Notes under the pieces: model-generated
Databases searched by the model: none
What the model was told of the DNA's origin: nothing
The model's input: only the letters and a program-made list of their open reading frames with translations
Assembly: GCA_020852965.1 (NCBI GenBank)
Contig: JADYZV010000011.1
Span: 45,909 to 109,908 of the forward strand
DNA from: Pirellulaceae bacterium
GTDB lineage: Bacteria > Planctomycetota > Planctomycetia > Pirellulales > Pirellulaceae
Direction: 5' to 3'
DNA: 64,000 bases
Translations under genes and position numbers: made by a program
Shown here: piece by piece, positions 27,033 to 36,507 of the stretch
How the letters are laid out: every line of letters starts with the position of its first letter
Position numbering within the stretch: position 1 is the first letter of the stretch

Positions 27033-30000
27033 ATGGCTCGCACCCACAACGCCCCTTCTCAACTCGACGCAAGCAAACCGAACATCGCGACCTCTCCCCC
27101 ACGGCGTTGGTTGGGATGGGATGGGCCGATTTTGCCACGCGTCGTCCAGCAGTTGCGCAGCGACTATGCCGTGGGGGGGACGTGGGATATGCGGCAGGTG
27201 ATGATCGTCCTGCCAGGCGGGCTGGCGCGGCGCCGTTTGGGCGAGCTGTTGGCGGTGGCTGCCAAGCAATACGAGCTGATTCTCTATCCCCCCCAAATTG
27301 TTACCGTAGGGACACTTCCGGAACAACTGTATGTGGCCAAGTTTCCGTTCGCCAGCGACTTGGTCCAGCAACTTGCCTGGACGAAAGCTCTGCAGCAGAC
27401 GCCGACCGATGAGCTGACGCAGGTCGTGCCGCTACCACCGGCCAAATCCTCGGTCCAGCAGTGGTTGGAGTTGGCCAAGATCTTTGCCGGCATCCATCGC
27501 GAACTGGCCAGCGATGGGCTGAACTTCGCTCAAGTCGTCGACGCGCTGGGCACACACCCCGAACGAGAACGCTGGCAGGCATTGGCAGGGATTCAAGCGC
27601 GCTATCTAGCCACGCTCGATGGACAGCATTTATGGGACATACAAACCGCGAGGCTCTGCGCGCTCGATTTCCGCGAACCGGCGACCGACAAAAAAATAAT
27701 CGTCGTCGGTTGCGTTGATTTGAATCGCACTCAACGTGGCTTTCTCGAACAGATCGCTGGCCAAGTCGCTTTGTGGATCGCGGCCCCCGAATCGGCTGCC
27801 ACCATGTTCGATTCATTTGGAGGCCTCCAGAGCCAAGCTTGGGCGGATTTCGAGCTCGACATTCCCGCCGAGAGCCTGTTGGTCGGCAACTCTCCGACAG
27901 ATCAAGCCGAACTGGCCTGCGCTTGTCTAGCCGAACTCGCAGATCGCTACCACGCGGGCGATGTCACGTTGGGTGTCCCCGACGCGGCCCTGGTGACCGA
28001 ACTGAAGCAACAATTGGGTCAAAGCGGACAGACCGCGCGCTACGGACCAGGCACGCCGCTCACGCTGTCTGAACCGGCGCTGCTCCTGAGATTGCTTGGC
28101 GAGTACATCGACACCCAAAGCTTTGTGGCGTTGGCGGCTTTGGTGCGTCATCCCAGTATGCCGAATATGTTTGCCACGTACGGCGCTAACCTGCCCTACA
28201 ATTGGCTCGCGCTACTGGACAGCTACTACCAAGCCGCCTTGCCCAAACAGGTCGATAGCTTTGTCAATCAAGAAGAACGGCTACAACCGGCGGCTGAGGT
28301 CTATGTAGCAGTCATGCAGGCGATCTCCGCTTGGCTCTCACCCTTGTCGACACAGTCGCAGCCGGTCTCCGAATGGGTCGAACCGCTATTGCGTGTGATG
28401 CAAGCCGCCTATGAAAAACAAATGGTCGATCTGGACGATCCCGTCGAAGGACCACTCTACTCGGCGGCCACTCAGCTTTGCGAAGCGATCCTTACACTGC
28501 GAGATTTTCCCTCGGAGCTCGAGCCTTCGATGACTGTCGCCGAGTTGATCGATTGGCTGCTGCACAGTGCCTCAGGTCGTCTGGTCCCCGAACCCAATCA
28601 TGCCTCCGCGATCGAAATGCTCGGTTGGCTCGAACTGGGGCTCGACGATGCTCCCGTGTTGATTCTTACCGGTATCCACGATGGGGTAATTCCCGAGAGT
28701 GCCAACGCCGATGCCTTTCTCCCCAATGGGCTGCGTCGACAGTTGGGAATGATGGACAACGCGCGGCGTTATGCGCGCGACATCTACGCATTGCAAGTCA
28801 TGTTACGGACGCGCGAGCATGTGCGACTCGTTGTCGGAAAGAGCGATGCCAACGGAGATCCGCTGACTCCGAGTCGATTGTTGATGGCGTGCGATCTGGC
28901 TCAGCTACCGGAGCGCGTTTTGCACTTGGTCAAAGAAGATGCCGTCGACATTCTGCCTGCCGTCGAAAAACGCTGGAAGAAAAGAGGTGGAGGGAGCAGT
29001 TTGGCCATCCCGCGTCCCCAGCCCGGCCGCCTACCGCGCGGGCTGACCGTCACCGCCTTTCGTGACTTTCTCGCCTGCCCTTACCGCTATTACTTAGGGC
29101 ATGTTCTCAAATTGCGTGAAGAACACGATGCCGATGCGGAGCTCGACGCACCGATGTTTGGCAATCTATTGCATGACACATTGCAGTTGTTGGGCGAAGA
29201 CGCGGTGGCAACCAGCCAAGATGCTAGCGAAATCGAAGAGTTTTTGATTCGTAGTTTACACGAGGTGGCGGCCGCGAGGTTTGGCCCCAATCCCCCTTCC
29301 GCCGTCCTCATCCAGATCGAACAAGCCGAACAACGCTTGCAAGCCTTCGCTCCCAAACAGGCCGAACGAGCCGCACTGGGATGGGAAATTCGGCACACCG
29401 AAAAAGGAGTTGACTTGGATGACAACGTCCTGCTCGGTATCGATAAAACGATGCGCTTAATTGGTCGCATCGATCGCATCGACTACCATCCGCAGAGCGG
29501 ACGTTGGGCCATCTGGGACTATAAGACGAGCGACAATGCCAAGCAGCCGCTGGCAGTTCACTGGAACAAGACCAACGGCTGGCAAGACCTGCAATTGCCA
29601 CTCTATCGCTTCGTAGCTCGCCATTTGGGCGTTGGAGAAAATCCATCGTTGGGCTACATCGCTCTTCCCAAACAACCTACGGATGTCGGTTTCTATCCCG
29701 CCGAATTCACGGCCGAACAATTGGCCGAGGCGGACGAACTGGCCCATCGCATCGCTTCACAAGTTGCCAACGGCGAGTTCTGGTCCGACGAATTGGGAGT
29801 CCCAAAGTACGACAACTTCGCGCGCATTTGCCAAACCAACGTGCAACATGTGGAAGTCGATCCTCCGCCGCGACGCATCGCGCGCTATCGCTCAGGCGGA
29901 AACTCAGTTTCAGCCGAGACGGTCGCCGCCGCAGTCGAACTTTTGAAAACCAATGAGCTCGCGCAACCCAGTTTCGAACCATTACTGATTCGCGCTTCGG

Positions 30001-33000
30001 CGGGTACCGGTAAGACATTTCAGCTAACCAATCGCCTCCTTCAGATCATTCTTTCGGGACAAGAGGTCGATTCCATTCTGGCGAGCACTTTTACTCGCAA
30101 GGCGGCGGGCGAGATCATGCACCGAGTCCTGCAGCGACTTGCCCAAGGTTGCTTGGAGGAGTCGGTGCGACAAGAACTGTCTCAACATCTGCTCGGTGTC
30201 GATACCTCGGCGGCCGCCTGCCTGGCAGCCTTGCGCCGAGTTACTCGCTCGATTCATCGCCTGCGTATCGGTACGCTCGATAGCTTCTTTGCGCAAGTCG
30301 CTCGCACGTTCACTTTAGAGATGGGACTTCCACCCGGCTGGACACCGCTCGATCCAGTGCTGGAATCCCAAGTGCAACTGCAAGCCATCGGCCAAATGCT
30401 CGACAATCACGATCGACCGACGCTGGTGAGTTTAGTGCGGATGCTATCCAAGGGCGAATCAACGCGACAAATCTCCGAGCAGATTCGTCAGACGGTGGCC
30501 GCGGGCTACACAATTTATCGCGCTGCGGAGCAGCCGGCTTGGGATCAATTGCCACTCCCCGCTCCGCCGTCTGAGCAGGCCGTCGAATCGGCGCTGATTG
30601 CGGTGCAGCAGAATCCAATCCTGAATAAATCAGGTACCGTCAACAAAAGTGCGTTGAAGCAGTTGGAAGTCTTTCATCTTCAGTCCAGCACAGGCGACTG
30701 GGAAGCTGTCATCAATCATGGTGTCTACGGGAATATCGATGCCGCCCAACCGACCTATTACAGTAGCCCAATTCCCGACAATTTGGCTATCGCGCTGCGG
30801 CTGTTGGCCGAGCGCGCGGCTGCGGAGCTATTGCCGATCCGCCGCAATCAAACGTTGGCGAGCTTTCGGCTGCTCGAAGCCTACGACAACGAGTACACCG
30901 CGTCGATTCGCCGTCGACGTGCATTGGCATTTCAGGATGTTAGCTATTTCCTTGCGCGTTGGATGACACAGGGGCAAACCAGCGGTCGAAAATCAAAACC
31001 GCAAGGCGCTCGGCAGCTTGCCGCCGCGCGATTAGCCTTCCGGCTAGATTGTAACGTGCAGCATCTGTTGCTCGACGAATTTCAAGATACTGCTCCCGAG
31101 CAGTGGCAGATCTTGCAACCCCTGGCTATTCCCTTGGGAGGGGCGAGCAGCTCGGATCGCTCCTTTTTCTGTGTGGGGGATACCAAGCAAGCCATCTACG
31201 GTTGGCGCGGTGGAGTAGCGGAGATCTTTGATTCAGTGGGGCTCGCCATCGACGAAATCCGACAGACTGAGATGAGCGAGAGCTTTCGCAGTAGCCCCGA
31301 AGTCATGCAGGCGGTCAACGAGGTCTTCTTCCATCTACCCGACCATGGTAACTACTCGAATTGCGATGGCGTGGCCACCCGTTGGTCAGCCGCTTTCCCG
31401 CAACACCGCACCGCGCGCAGCCAGCTTGGCGGCTACGTCCGATTGCAAAACGGTCCCAAGCCCGATAAGGAGCTTACATCAGAACAACGCCAAGCCATCT
31501 TCTTGGATCATTCGGCTCGTCAGATAGCCGAGCTCACTTCTCAAAGCGATGTCAGCATCGGAGTGCTCTTCCGCACCAATGACGATGTGGGACGCATGAT
31601 AGCCTTGCTGCGCGAGCGTGGTGTGGCAGCCAGTCAAGATGGTGGCAATCCGCTCAGCGATTCGGTAGCGGTCGAACTGATGTTGTCACTGATTCACCTG
31701 GCCGATCATCCAGGCGATCGAATGTGTGCTTTTCACGTCGGCACTTCTCCACTGGCTCAATGGCTGCCCTACTCGAGCGCTCGCCAGCCTGAAGAACTGG
31801 CTCACTGGTTCCGTACCTTGGTGGCGCGCTGCGGGTTGGGCCAAGCAATTGCACAGGTTGCTGATCCACTGGCCGACCATCTGTCGTGGTGGGACCAACA
31901 CCGGTTGGAACAATTGATCCGCGCTGCGCACGAGTTTCAACCGAGTTACCAAGGTCGGCTTCGCGATTTTGAGGAAGCCATCCTGCGCGGTCGCGTCGCA
32001 CTGCCAACCGAGGCTCAAGTCAAAGTGATGACGGTTCACAAGAGTAAGGGGCTCGAATTCGACGCGGTCTTTCTACCCGACTTGGATGTCGAACTCTCTT
32101 CGAGTAACAATCTGTTTGTGTTGCGCGGCAGCGACCCTTGTCAAGCGCCCGACGGAGTGCTGCGCTACATGAATGCCAAGCTGCAAACGCTGTTGCCTGA
32201 CGATTGGCAGCGCGCCTTTACCCTGGATAAGGAGCGTGGTATCAACGAATCATTGTGTTTGCTATATGTTGCTATGACGCGCGCGCGTCAAGCCCTCTAC
32301 ATGACCGCGCGTCCGACCAGCGGTAAACCTCTGCAATCGCTCGGATCTTTGTTGCAATCGACGCTTGCCGGTGGAGCTCAGTGTACGGAGCCCGAAGCCG
32401 TATTATACGAATTGGGTTCTGCGACATGGTATCGCAGCAAACCATCGCCGCCCGACCGTGATGCTTCATCCCCGTCCGCAGAAAAGGCGACGCGCCAACC
32501 GACGCAGATCGCCTTGCGAACCGACGCGTCATCCGCCCCCGTGCGCGGCTTGCGCGTGGCCGCTCCCTCGAGCTTGGTGGCACCCCAGGTGCCCATCCCC
32601 TTGGTGCGCGCCTTCTCGATGGAACATTCGGTGGGGGCCACCCATGGCACGTTGGTACACGCCCTCTTCGAACAGGTCAATTGGCTGGAGGATTTCCGCT
32701 TCGACCTGGCTCTGTTGCGTCGCGTCGCCTTGGCCAGCGTCGAGCCCGAAGCGCTCCGACACGTTTCTTTGGACGCCGTGCTGGGCGAGTTTGCAGAGCA
32801 ATTGAAGCTCAACAGTGTACAGGCTGCACTCAGCCAAAAGCGCTATCAAAAGACTCAGTTTGGTCAAGTTCCAGATTCGGTCGAGATCGACACCGAGCGC
32901 GAGGTCAGTTTGATCATCGGGGACAAGCTCATTGCAGGCACCATCGATCGCCTGGCCGTGTTGATCAAAGACGGTCGCCCCTATGCCGCCGAGATCTTCG

Positions 33001-33197
33001 ACTTCAAGACCGATCAGTGCGATGCCAAACAGCCTAAAAGGTGGCTCAAGCAGCGTATCGAGCATCATCGACCTCAGCTTGAGATCTATGCGCACGTTGT
33101 GTCCGAAATGTTCCATTTGCCTCGATCGAGTATCGCCACCTATTTAGTAATGCTCGCCAGCGACGACCTCGTGCTCTGTCCCGCCGCAGACAGCTAA
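27033..33197 (+). CDS. AddB-AddA fusion: helicase-nuclease with two PD-(D/E)XK domains
   Basis: One uninterrupted frame of about 2054 residues joins an AddB-like half (1-960) to an AddA-like half (970-2054). AddB part: N-terminal helicase-like remnant (MIVLPGGLARRRL), LILTGIHDGVIPE, then FLACPYRYYLG and nuclease residues near D814 and D829-Y-K831. AddA part: Walker A ASAGTGKT (K994), LLDEFQDTAPEQW, VGDTKQAIYGWRGG, VHKSKGLEFD, YVAMTRARQALY, and a C-terminal nuclease with D1972 and D1990-F-K1992. This enzyme should process double-strand ends for recombination. Cysteines typical of the AddB iron-sulfur cluster are not evident beyond one in FLACP. I prefer ATG 27033 over TTG 27021. No recD-like gene is nearby. 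Confidence 0.88.
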   Translation: MARTHNAPSQLDASKPNIATSPPRRWLGWDGPILPRVVQQLRSDYAVGGTWDMRQVMIVLPGGLARRRLGELLAVAAKQYELILYPPQIVTVGTLPEQLYVAKFPFASDLVQQLAWTKALQQTPTDELTQVVPLPPAKSSVQQWLELAKIFAGIHRELASDGLNFAQVVDALGTHPERERWQALAGIQARYLATLDGQHLWDIQTARLCALDFREPATDKKIIVVGCVDLNRTQRGFLEQIAGQVALWIAAPESAATMFDSFGGLQSQAWADFELDIPAESLLVGNSPTDQAELACACLAELADRYHAGDVTLGVPDAALVTELKQQLGQSGQTARYGPGTPLTLSEPALLLRLLGEYIDTQSFVALAALVRHPSMPNMFATYGANLPYNWLALLDSYYQAALPKQVDSFVNQEERLQPAAEVYVAVMQAISAWLSPLSTQSQPVSEWVEPLLRVMQAAYEKQMVDLDDPVEGPLYSAATQLCEAILTLRDFPSELEPSMTVAELIDWLLHSASGRLVPEPNHASAIEMLGWLELGLDDAPVLILTGIHDGVIPESANADAFLPNGLRRQLGMMDNARRYARDIYALQVMLRTREHVRLVVGKSDANGDPLTPSRLLMACDLAQLPERVLHLVKEDAVDILPAVEKRWKKRGGGSSLAIPRPQPGRLPRGLTVTAFRDFLACPYRYYLGHVLKLREEHDADAELDAPMFGNLLHDTLQLLGEDAVATSQDASEIEEFLIRSLHEVAAARFGPNPPSAVLIQIEQAEQRLQAFAPKQAERAALGWEIRHTEKGVDLDDNVLLGIDKTMRLIGRIDRIDYHPQSGRWAIWDYKTSDNAKQPLAVHWNKTNGWQDLQLPLYRFVARHLGVGENPSLGYIALPKQPTDVGFYPAEFTAEQLAEADELAHRIASQVANGEFWSDELGVPKYDNFARICQTNVQHVEVDPPPRRIARYRSGGNSVSAETVAAAVELLKTNELAQPSFEPLLIRASAGTGKTFQLTNRLLQIILSGQEVDSILASTFTRKAAGEIMHRVLQRLAQGCLEESVRQELSQHLLGVDTSAAACLAALRRVTRSIHRLRIGTLDSFFAQVARTFTLEMGLPPGWTPLDPVLESQVQLQAIGQMLDNHDRPTLVSLVRMLSKGESTRQISEQIRQTVAAGYTIYRAAEQPAWDQLPLPAPPSEQAVESALIAVQQNPILNKSGTVNKSALKQLEVFHLQSSTGDWEAVINHGVYGNIDAAQPTYYSSPIPDNLAIALRLLAERAAAELLPIRRNQTLASFRLLEAYDNEYTASIRRRRALAFQDVSYFLARWMTQGQTSGRKSKPQGARQLAAARLAFRLDCNVQHLLLDEFQDTAPEQWQILQPLAIPLGGASSSDRSFFCVGDTKQAIYGWRGGVAEIFDSVGLAIDEIRQTEMSESFRSSPEVMQAVNEVFFHLPDHGNYSNCDGVATRWSAAFPQHRTARSQLGGYVRLQNGPKPDKELTSEQRQAIFLDHSARQIAELTSQSDVSIGVLFRTNDDVGRMIALLRERGVAASQDGGNPLSDSVAVELMLSLIHLADHPGDRMCAFHVGTSPLAQWLPYSSARQPEELAHWFRTLVARCGLGQAIAQVADPLADHLSWWDQHRLEQLIRAAHEFQPSYQGRLRDFEEAILRGRVALPTEAQVKVMTVHKSKGLEFDAVFLPDLDVELSSSNNLFVLRGSDPCQAPDGVLRYMNAKLQTLLPDDWQRAFTLDKERGINESLCLLYVAMTRARQALYMTARPTSGKPLQSLGSLLQSTLAGGAQCTEPEAVLYELGSATWYRSKPSPPDRDASSPSAEKATRQPTQIALRTDASSAPVRGLRVAAPSSLVAPQVPIPLVRAFSMEHSVGATHGTLVHALFEQVNWLEDFRFDLALLRRVALASVEPEALRHVSLDAVLGEFAEQLKLNSVQAALSQKRYQKTQFGQVPDSVEIDTEREVSLIIGDKLIAGTIDRLAVLIKDGRPYAAEIFDFKTDQCDAKQPKRWLKQRIEHHRPQLEIYAHVVSEMFHLPRSSIATYLVMLASDDLVLCPAADS

Positions 33198-33256
33198 CGT
33201 AGCACGTTGGCCCCCAGCGTGACTCTCGGTGGGGACCACCGAACTACCGTGATATC

Positions 33257-33286
33257 TTAACCGTTCACGAGTTAGTGAGCGGTTAA
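33257..33286. repeat. Hairpin (12-bp arms, one mismatch) after the AddBA gene
   Basis: TTAACCGTTCAC (33257-33268) pairs with GTGAGCGGTTAA (33275-33286) with one mismatch, loop of 6. It lies 60 bases after the stop and could act as a transcription end, though no T-run follows. The next bases, about 33300-33318, match a stretch near 23013, so it may be part of a dispersed repeat. Confidence 0.55.
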
Positions 33287-33336
33287 GCGAAATCGCAACT
33301 CGCAGCGTAAGCAAGGAACTTTGAGTAGCAGTGACT

Positions 33337-34032
33337 ATGTATCGCCGCCCTAAACTCGGACTACAAGACTGTCGCCAGCACGGCATCGATTCGCGCGCCG
33401 AATTGTTGATAGTCGAAGGCGACTCCGCTTCGCAGGCCGTATGCTCGCTGCGCGACGCCGAGTTTCAAGCGGTACTCCCCATGCAAGGCAAGCCAGCCAA
33501 TGCGTTGAAAGCCTCCGCCCGAGTATTGCGTGAAAACGTATTGTTTGGTGAACTGCGCGACGCCTTGGGCTACGGCACTGAAGAGAACTCGAAAACGCCC
33601 GCTGAGGTTGATCCGGCTCGCTGTCGTTACTCGCGAGTCCTATTGTTGTTCGATCCAGATGCCGATGGGATTCATGGTGGAGCGCTGATATTAATTTACT
33701 TTTATCAACAATTCCCAGCTCTACTCACTGCCGGCCTTGTGTCAGTGATACGACCGCCACTATTCGAGCTCAGCTATTCGCAGACAGCTCATCCCGACGC
33801 ACCGCGCATGAGCCAGTTGGCTTATACCGAAGAGCAATTTCAGCAGCTCCAGCGCGAGCTCAATCTAGCGGGTGCTGTTCGCTTGAAGACGCAGCGCATG
33901 CGTGGACTCGGTGGCATGCCGACCGAATTGCTGCGGACGACTTGTATCGACCCAACTACTCGCACCGCATACCGACTCAGCATTGCCGACGCACAATCCG
34001 CCATCGCTATTTTTGGCGGCTCGCAGATCTAA
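33337..34032 (+). CDS. Stand-alone TOPRIM plus gyrase-B C-terminal tail, no ATPase
   Basis: 231 residues matching only the C-terminal half of type IIA topoisomerase B subunits. TOPRIM motifs are LLIVEGDSA (E27, D29) and FDPDADGIHGGALI (D106, D108, D110), so all three acidic metal ligands are present. The tail contains RMRGLGGMPTELLRTTCIDP, like the GyrB/ParE ending (KGLGEM). The GHKL ATPase and transducer are missing, and no remnant is seen upstream, where AddBA ends and repeats follow. It may be a functional regulator of gyrase or a DNA-cleavage partner, or a decaying paralogue. ATG 33337 is chosen; GTG 33331 is in frame. Confidence 0.75.
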   Translation: MYRRPKLGLQDCRQHGIDSRAELLIVEGDSASQAVCSLRDAEFQAVLPMQGKPANALKASARVLRENVLFGELRDALGYGTEENSKTPAEVDPARCRYSRVLLLFDPDADGIHGGALILIYFYQQFPALLTAGLVSVIRPPLFELSYSQTAHPDAPRMSQLAYTEEQFQQLQRELNLAGAVRLKTQRMRGLGGMPTELLRTTCIDPTTRTAYRLSIADAQSAIAIFGGSQI

Positions 34033-34271
34033 GTTGGCTTTGCACCTAGCACTAGCCGCCCACCATCAGCCATTCTCTTCTCGATGCTGCGTAATGTGGC
34101 CCGACGCTCCGCCGTCGGATGCCAACTTGAGTTCAACCTGATGACTTCCGAATTGGATCGCTTGATCATATTGTCTGCTACAATATACACTTCCGTGGGC
34201 CACGATCAAAAAGTCCTTCGTCTTAAACTCAGTTTTGTTTCCGCCCCCAATTGATCTACCGGAGAAGCACG

Positions 34272-34973
34272 ATGAACGAGAACAGGCCTCCTATCAGCCG
34301 CCGAGAGATGTACACCCTGCTTGCTGCCTGCCCGGCGGCCTTTGGAATGATGGCCGCAGGCGTTCATGCCCGAGACGCAAGCCATTCGAAAAGTGCTGGC
34401 AAAGTGCTAATGCCCATTGGCGATGCTACCGAATCGATGGACAGCTTGTACGCCATCTTTCGATTGGCCGAAGAGGGGTATGAGGTGGTGGTCAGCGGCC
34501 CCGAGGCACGCCTGTATCATTCGGTGATGCACGAACAGCCACCCCACAGTGATGTGCCATGGGATCTGACTCAAGAGACCAAGGGTTACCATATCGAAGC
34601 GACGGTCGCATTCAAGGACGTCCGGCCGGAAGAGTACGTGGGGCTCTTCCTCTCGGGTGGTCGTGCTCCGGAATACATTCGCTACGACAAAGATCTGATG
34701 CGGTTAACGCAGCACTTTATTGAACAGGATAAACCGATCGCCGTCGTATGCCATGGGATTGAAATCATCGCCGCGGCCGGTGGACTGAAAGGAGGCCGTC
34801 GCGCGACGACAGTCGGCAAGTGCGCTCTGGATATCACTCAAACCGGCGGTGTCTACGTCGATGAGCCTTTTGTCGTTGACGGCAACGTCATCAGCACTCG
34901 CACTTGGCATACTTATGGCACACCGTTTTTCAAGCGGTTCATCGAGAAGCTGCAGAGCGCGAAACCTTCATAG
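34272..34973 (+). CDS. DJ-1/PfpI family protein with Tat-type signal
   Basis: 233 residues. The N-terminus has SRREMYTLLAACPAAFGMMAAG, a twin-Arg motif followed by a hydrophobic stretch, then a DJ-1/PfpI fold with the nucleophile elbow AVVCHGIE (Cys160, His161). Family members act as glyoxalases, deglycases or proteases; which one cannot be told. Export of a DJ-1-like protein is unusual. The start ATG at 34272 has GGAG about 8 bases upstream. It is followed by 227 bases without a gene. Confidence 0.8.
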   Translation: MNENRPPISRREMYTLLAACPAAFGMMAAGVHARDASHSKSAGKVLMPIGDATESMDSLYAIFRLAEEGYEVVVSGPEARLYHSVMHEQPPHSDVPWDLTQETKGYHIEATVAFKDVRPEEYVGLFLSGGRAPEYIRYDKDLMRLTQHFIEQDKPIAVVCHGIEIIAAAGGLKGGRRATTVGKCALDITQTGGVYVDEPFVVDGNVISTRTWHTYGTPFFKRFIEKLQSAKPS

Positions 34974-35200
34974 GGCTTGGCACTCCCTTGCCCTGCAGCG
35001 ATTCGTGGCATGGCTCTTACGTAGCAATCTATTGGAGGATGAAGCTGTCGTTCGCTGGTACGACATGCTGAACCGCAAGTTTCTTGGAACTATTCAATGC
35101 ATCCCAGGCGCTGTGGCCAATTTACTTTGAAAACGAGTCCTCTCCCGTTCCGGAGTGATTGTTATCTGCCTCGGTCAGCATTTACCTGGAGGAAACACAA

Positions 35201-35623
35201 ATGAGTTTTAACGTCGAGGGAGTGCTTTTTCGCAGCACAGAATTTGACGCAGTAGAATTTTTTTGTGAGTTGAAACCGACGATTCCACTGCGATTGATTC
35301 GAGTCGTAGACAGCCAGGTATGGGGAATCTGTTCTGATGCCACCAGCGGATCGCATCGCGAATTGGTGGAGATCGCCCGACTTGCGTCGGTTCCGCTGCA
35401 ATTGGCAATGTACTACGGCTTCTTTAGTGTTCCTTGCATTTATGATTGTCGGCTGTTCGAATCTGGTCAACTTACTCACCAGCAAGACGAGGACCCAGCC
35501 CACAACACATGGAACTTTACAAGCAACGTTGAGCCGCTTGGATTGAACCCTGACGTAGATTGGGACCGGGAACTCGAAACCCTGTTCCGCGGTTGCCAGG
35601 GCAATATCGTTCTAGAGCATTGA
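35201..35623 (+). CDS. Hypothetical protein, 140 residues
   Basis: I do not recognise the family. The protein is mixed alpha/beta, acidic, with no signal peptide or TM helix; two Cys lie in VPCIYDCRLF near residue 85. The start at 35201 is supported by GGAGG 8 bases upstream. It stands alone between the DJ-1-like gene and convergent TerB-like gene; the 232 bases downstream hold nothing I can identify. Confidence 0.65.
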   Translation: MSFNVEGVLFRSTEFDAVEFFCELKPTIPLRLIRVVDSQVWGICSDATSGSHRELVEIARLASVPLQLAMYYGFFSVPCIYDCRLFESGQLTHQQDEDPAHNTWNFTSNVEPLGLNPDVDWDRELETLFRGCQGNIVLEH

Positions 35624-35855
35624 GCTTGCAACGAATGCGGCACATCTTTAAGGCGACGTGTCAGGCAGTTCATCGATCTGTGACGAGCGGTTCCGATTGA
35701 ATTTGTCGATGGTCATGGGGTGTCGGTGCTCGGCTCACTTGGGTTGGTCCTGTCGAGTCTCGTTGGCCGGCGTGCACGAAAAATCCCCAATCTCACTAAT
35801 CGGCTCGTGACCCCATTTTCCCATGTCGCACGGACTAAGCTGTTGCCAACTTTGC

Positions 35856-36440
35856 CTACTGCAAGTCGGCGGGTTTGTCGAATGCGTGAGCCAGGTCAAG
35901 CAATGCCAACTCTTCATTCTTGGAGATTCGATTCCCTAGTCCCAGAAATCCGCCTGCGGCATCTGCGACCTGTCGCGCCCGTTTGAGCATACTGTTTCGC
36001 ACTGCGGCCAAGTGCGTGGCATCCAATTCACGCGCTAGCGCGCGCGCATAATTCTGCCAAGCTTCTTGCAGTGCCGAGTCAGGACAATCCTCAAGCCACC
36101 CTTGGAGAAGTCGATAGTTGGCCGTGTCGACCGAAATTCCTTCGTCGGCTGCGGCACGCAACACCGCGTCCCGCTCAGCCTCCGAAACACTCCCGTCTGC
36201 CCAGGCCACGCGAACCAGCGGATACAAGCCTAATGCAATAAACGATTCGGCCGTGACACCCACTTGAAGCAAGCTATCGAGAACCGTAGGATCATCGATC
36301 TGAGCGATTTCAGCAATTTGTGCGCGGCGATTATCTTCGTCAGCCTGGGAACGCAAATACTCCAACAGGGCAATATCTTGCTTCCGATAAAACTTCTCGT
36401 CCAAGTCACGACTGCTATCGGTCAATAGTTCACGTTTCAT
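35856..36440 (-). CDS. TerB-like (tellurite-resistance-fold) protein
   Basis: 194-residue all-helical cytoplasmic protein. The middle (PLVRVAWADGSVSEAERDAVL) carries the acidic WADGxxxxxE motif of TerB-like domains, which bind divalent metal. I start at ATG 36440 (MKRELL); a longer in-frame ORF upstream overlaps the PLP gene and is unlikely. Role unknown; it is downstream of the PLP enzyme gene on the same strand. Confidence 0.6.
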   Translation of the reverse strand: MKRELLTDSSRDLDEKFYRKQDIALLEYLRSQADEDNRRAQIAEIAQIDDPTVLDSLLQVGVTAESFIALGLYPLVRVAWADGSVSEAERDAVLRAAADEGISVDTANYRLLQGWLEDCPDSALQEAWQNYARALARELDATHLAAVRNSMLKRARQVADAAGGFLGLGNRISKNEELALLDLAHAFDKPADLQ

Positions 36441-36507
36441 GGGTTGCTTTTCAAAAAGGAGAATTAGTGCTCTGGTCAACCGTTGTGCGGCAAAGTGTAG
36501 TAGCGGC

